This document shows positions 62,810 to 64,000 of a DNA stretch of 64,000 nt, one piece after another. The DNA is from Salvia splendens. Taxonomy: Eukaryota > Streptophyta > Magnoliopsida > Lamiales > Lamiaceae. The notes beneath the pieces are model-generated. The model was given only the letters and a program-made list of their open reading frames with translations, had not been told where the DNA came from and did no database searches. Position 1 is the first letter of the stretch, and each line of letters begins with the position of its first letter. The translations under genes and the position numbers were made by a program. Location of the stretch: assembly GCF_004379255.2 (NCBI RefSeq), contig NC_056051.1, positions 10,579,968 through 10,643,967 of the forward strand. The letters run 5' to 3'.

Positions 62810-64000
62810 AGAGACGAGAAGCTCTCCCTTCTCTCTAGAATTCGTCCACCTCCCTCTCCCTCCCCTTTGAGGGAGGTGTAATGTGATTGTTGCATCCAAC
62901 ACATGGTGAAGTCCGGCGGTGAGTTGCCGGAGGGGGATTGCCGATGCCTTGAAAACACACGATGCAGCCCCTCTCCTCGCCGGAGTGGAAGTTTCATTCG
63001 ATTGCATGGTCTAAAACCAAAAGGGACACTCACTCACCCGGAGAAAAGCTCGACAAGCCCTCCAACGAGCCGGCCTTGAATCTGGTTCGGAGGTTAGTCG
63101 GGCAGAGATGGTCTTTGAAATGGTGGATAGTCTCGTGCGAACGCCATGGTGAAAGGAAAGGGACGTCGAAAAACAAGCTCGCCCCTTTGGGGATATGTTG
63201 AGCTCTCTAGCCCAAATGGCCAAGGAAGGGAGCGTCCCGACGAGTGGAATGGAAGGGCTTGATGGTGAGGAGATGGCCAGGAATGTCGCAGGCGCCGGCA
63301 GGCCGGAATCTTGGTGGATCAAGCATGGAGAAAGAAATGGTCAACCGGCTGACCACTGCAAGTACCATGCCCCACGTGAAGGATGATGGGGTGGCATGTG
63401 AGTTGGTGGGTGCATGTGACTCACAAAAGGAGGAAAAGACAAAGGCCACTTTTCATGGGCAAGATAATGTTGGTTGCATTTGTGGAAATGCCATTTTGAA
63501 TTCAAAATCACCACCATGTACTATGCATCCTCATCTCGGCAAAGATGGAGGCAAGGATGACCATGGCTCCGACGCACCACCGCCGGAATCCTCGCCGGAA
63601 AACCTGGTCCGGCCGGCTGTTGATGGAAGAATGCAAAACAATTATTCTCCCATGGAGGGATGGGGAATGTGGAGGGAGCTTCAACCTTGTACAATAGCCA
63701 AAAGGCCAAGCCAATCACACTTGATGCCGGCAAGGCCAAGCCTATGGGAACGGCCGGCTGTCACGAAGGTACCCCATCTCTTTCATTTACCGATTTAGAA
63801 ACGAAATATCTATCGGAGAAACTAGGATTAGCCTTAGTCGGGAAGTTCTCCCACTCGCTCCCATCTACGTTTCAAATTCAAAAAAGCTTTGAGGGTATGG
63901 GGCTAGTTGGTGCTTTCACATGGAAACACTTGAATGCTAAGCATATTTTAATACAATTCCAAGAAGTGGCTGATTATACTAAGGTGCTAAATGGCCCCAA
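62810..64000 (+). pseudogene. LINE-B 5' UTR and ORF1 (duplicate), runs off the right edge
   Basis: The counterpart of 26298-27500: 5' hairpin, GAATTC block, MVKSGGELPEGD, QPLSSPEWKFHSIAWSKTKR, NGQPADHCKYHAPREG (shadow frame), linker and DUF4283 start (LALVGKFSHSLPSTFQIQKS) at the edge. Many small indels relative to the first copy fall in a few hundred bases (for example near 62940, 63027, 63045, 63105, 63137, 63185, 63282 and 63474), unlike the sequence left of 62800. This density hints at consensus error near a contig end. Confidence 0.78.

Larger units (their letters stand above)
57702..64000. repeat. Second copy of the 21048-27500 segment
   Basis: The order of parts is the same as in 21048-27500: mini-B5 tail, LINE-A6, Gypsy, LINE-A7, B6, inverted Gypsy, LINE-B 5' end. 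Offset is about 36.5 kb. Differences: sequence equivalent to 21097-21526 is missing near 57737; SINE-2 is inserted at 59187-59458; and one-base indels are frequent, especially beyond 62800. The window ends inside the copy. This is either a tandem segmental duplication or duplicated assembly sequence. Confidence 0.9.

Overview
This window is plant nuclear DNA. It holds fragments of a plant CC-NB-ARC-LRR (NLR) disease-resistance gene and several generations of retroelements: L1-clade LINEs whose ORF1 has a DUF4283 domain and a CX2CX4HX4C zinc knuckle and whose ORF2 carries endonuclease, reverse transcriptase, zf-RVT and RNase H; a Copia element; Ty3/Gypsy remnants; and two tRNA-type SINEs. The R1-like NLR suggests a eudicot, perhaps an asterid, but no species can be named. 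I see no intact host gene.

Layout. 1-2175: minus-strand LINE-A ORF1. 2207-4262: two mini-B pieces. 4265-14840: a minus-strand NLR broken by LINE-C (4736-13655, +), which itself carries a complete ORF1-only element (mini-B3, 5573-7834, -), and by a SINE (14176-14326). 14940-19061: a minus-strand Copia split by mini-B4 (16107-17812). 19062-26297: LINE-A, mini-B and Gypsy fragments. 26298-53921: a three-level nest in which LINE-B (+) is split by LINE-A2 (29412-37335, -) and by LINE-A1 (38780-53397, +), and A1 is split by LINE-A3 (42706-50091, -). 53922-54461: an NLR C-terminus. 54462-55052: mini-B7. 55053-57648: a second A1-like copy (A1') without A3. 57649-57701: a 53-base N gap. 57702-64000: a second copy of 21048-27500, differing by a SINE insertion, a roughly 430-bp absence and many small indels.

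How the parts work together. LINE-A/B/C are bicistronic: ORF1 is an RNA-binding protein and ORF2 the endonuclease/RT. The mini-B elements carry only ORF1 plus a short 3' UTR, yet end in poly(A), are flanked by target-site duplications, and share a 5' hairpin and a 3' terminal motif with the autonomous LINEs. They look like plant counterparts of mammalian HAL1 (half-LINE) elements that borrow ORF2 in trans. In LINE-A1 and A1' the ORF1/ORF2 boundary is TAATGATG, which reads as two stops in the ORF1 frame and two starts in the ORF2 frame; this suggests termination-coupled reinitiation. Element names (A, B, C, mini-B) are local labels, not database names.
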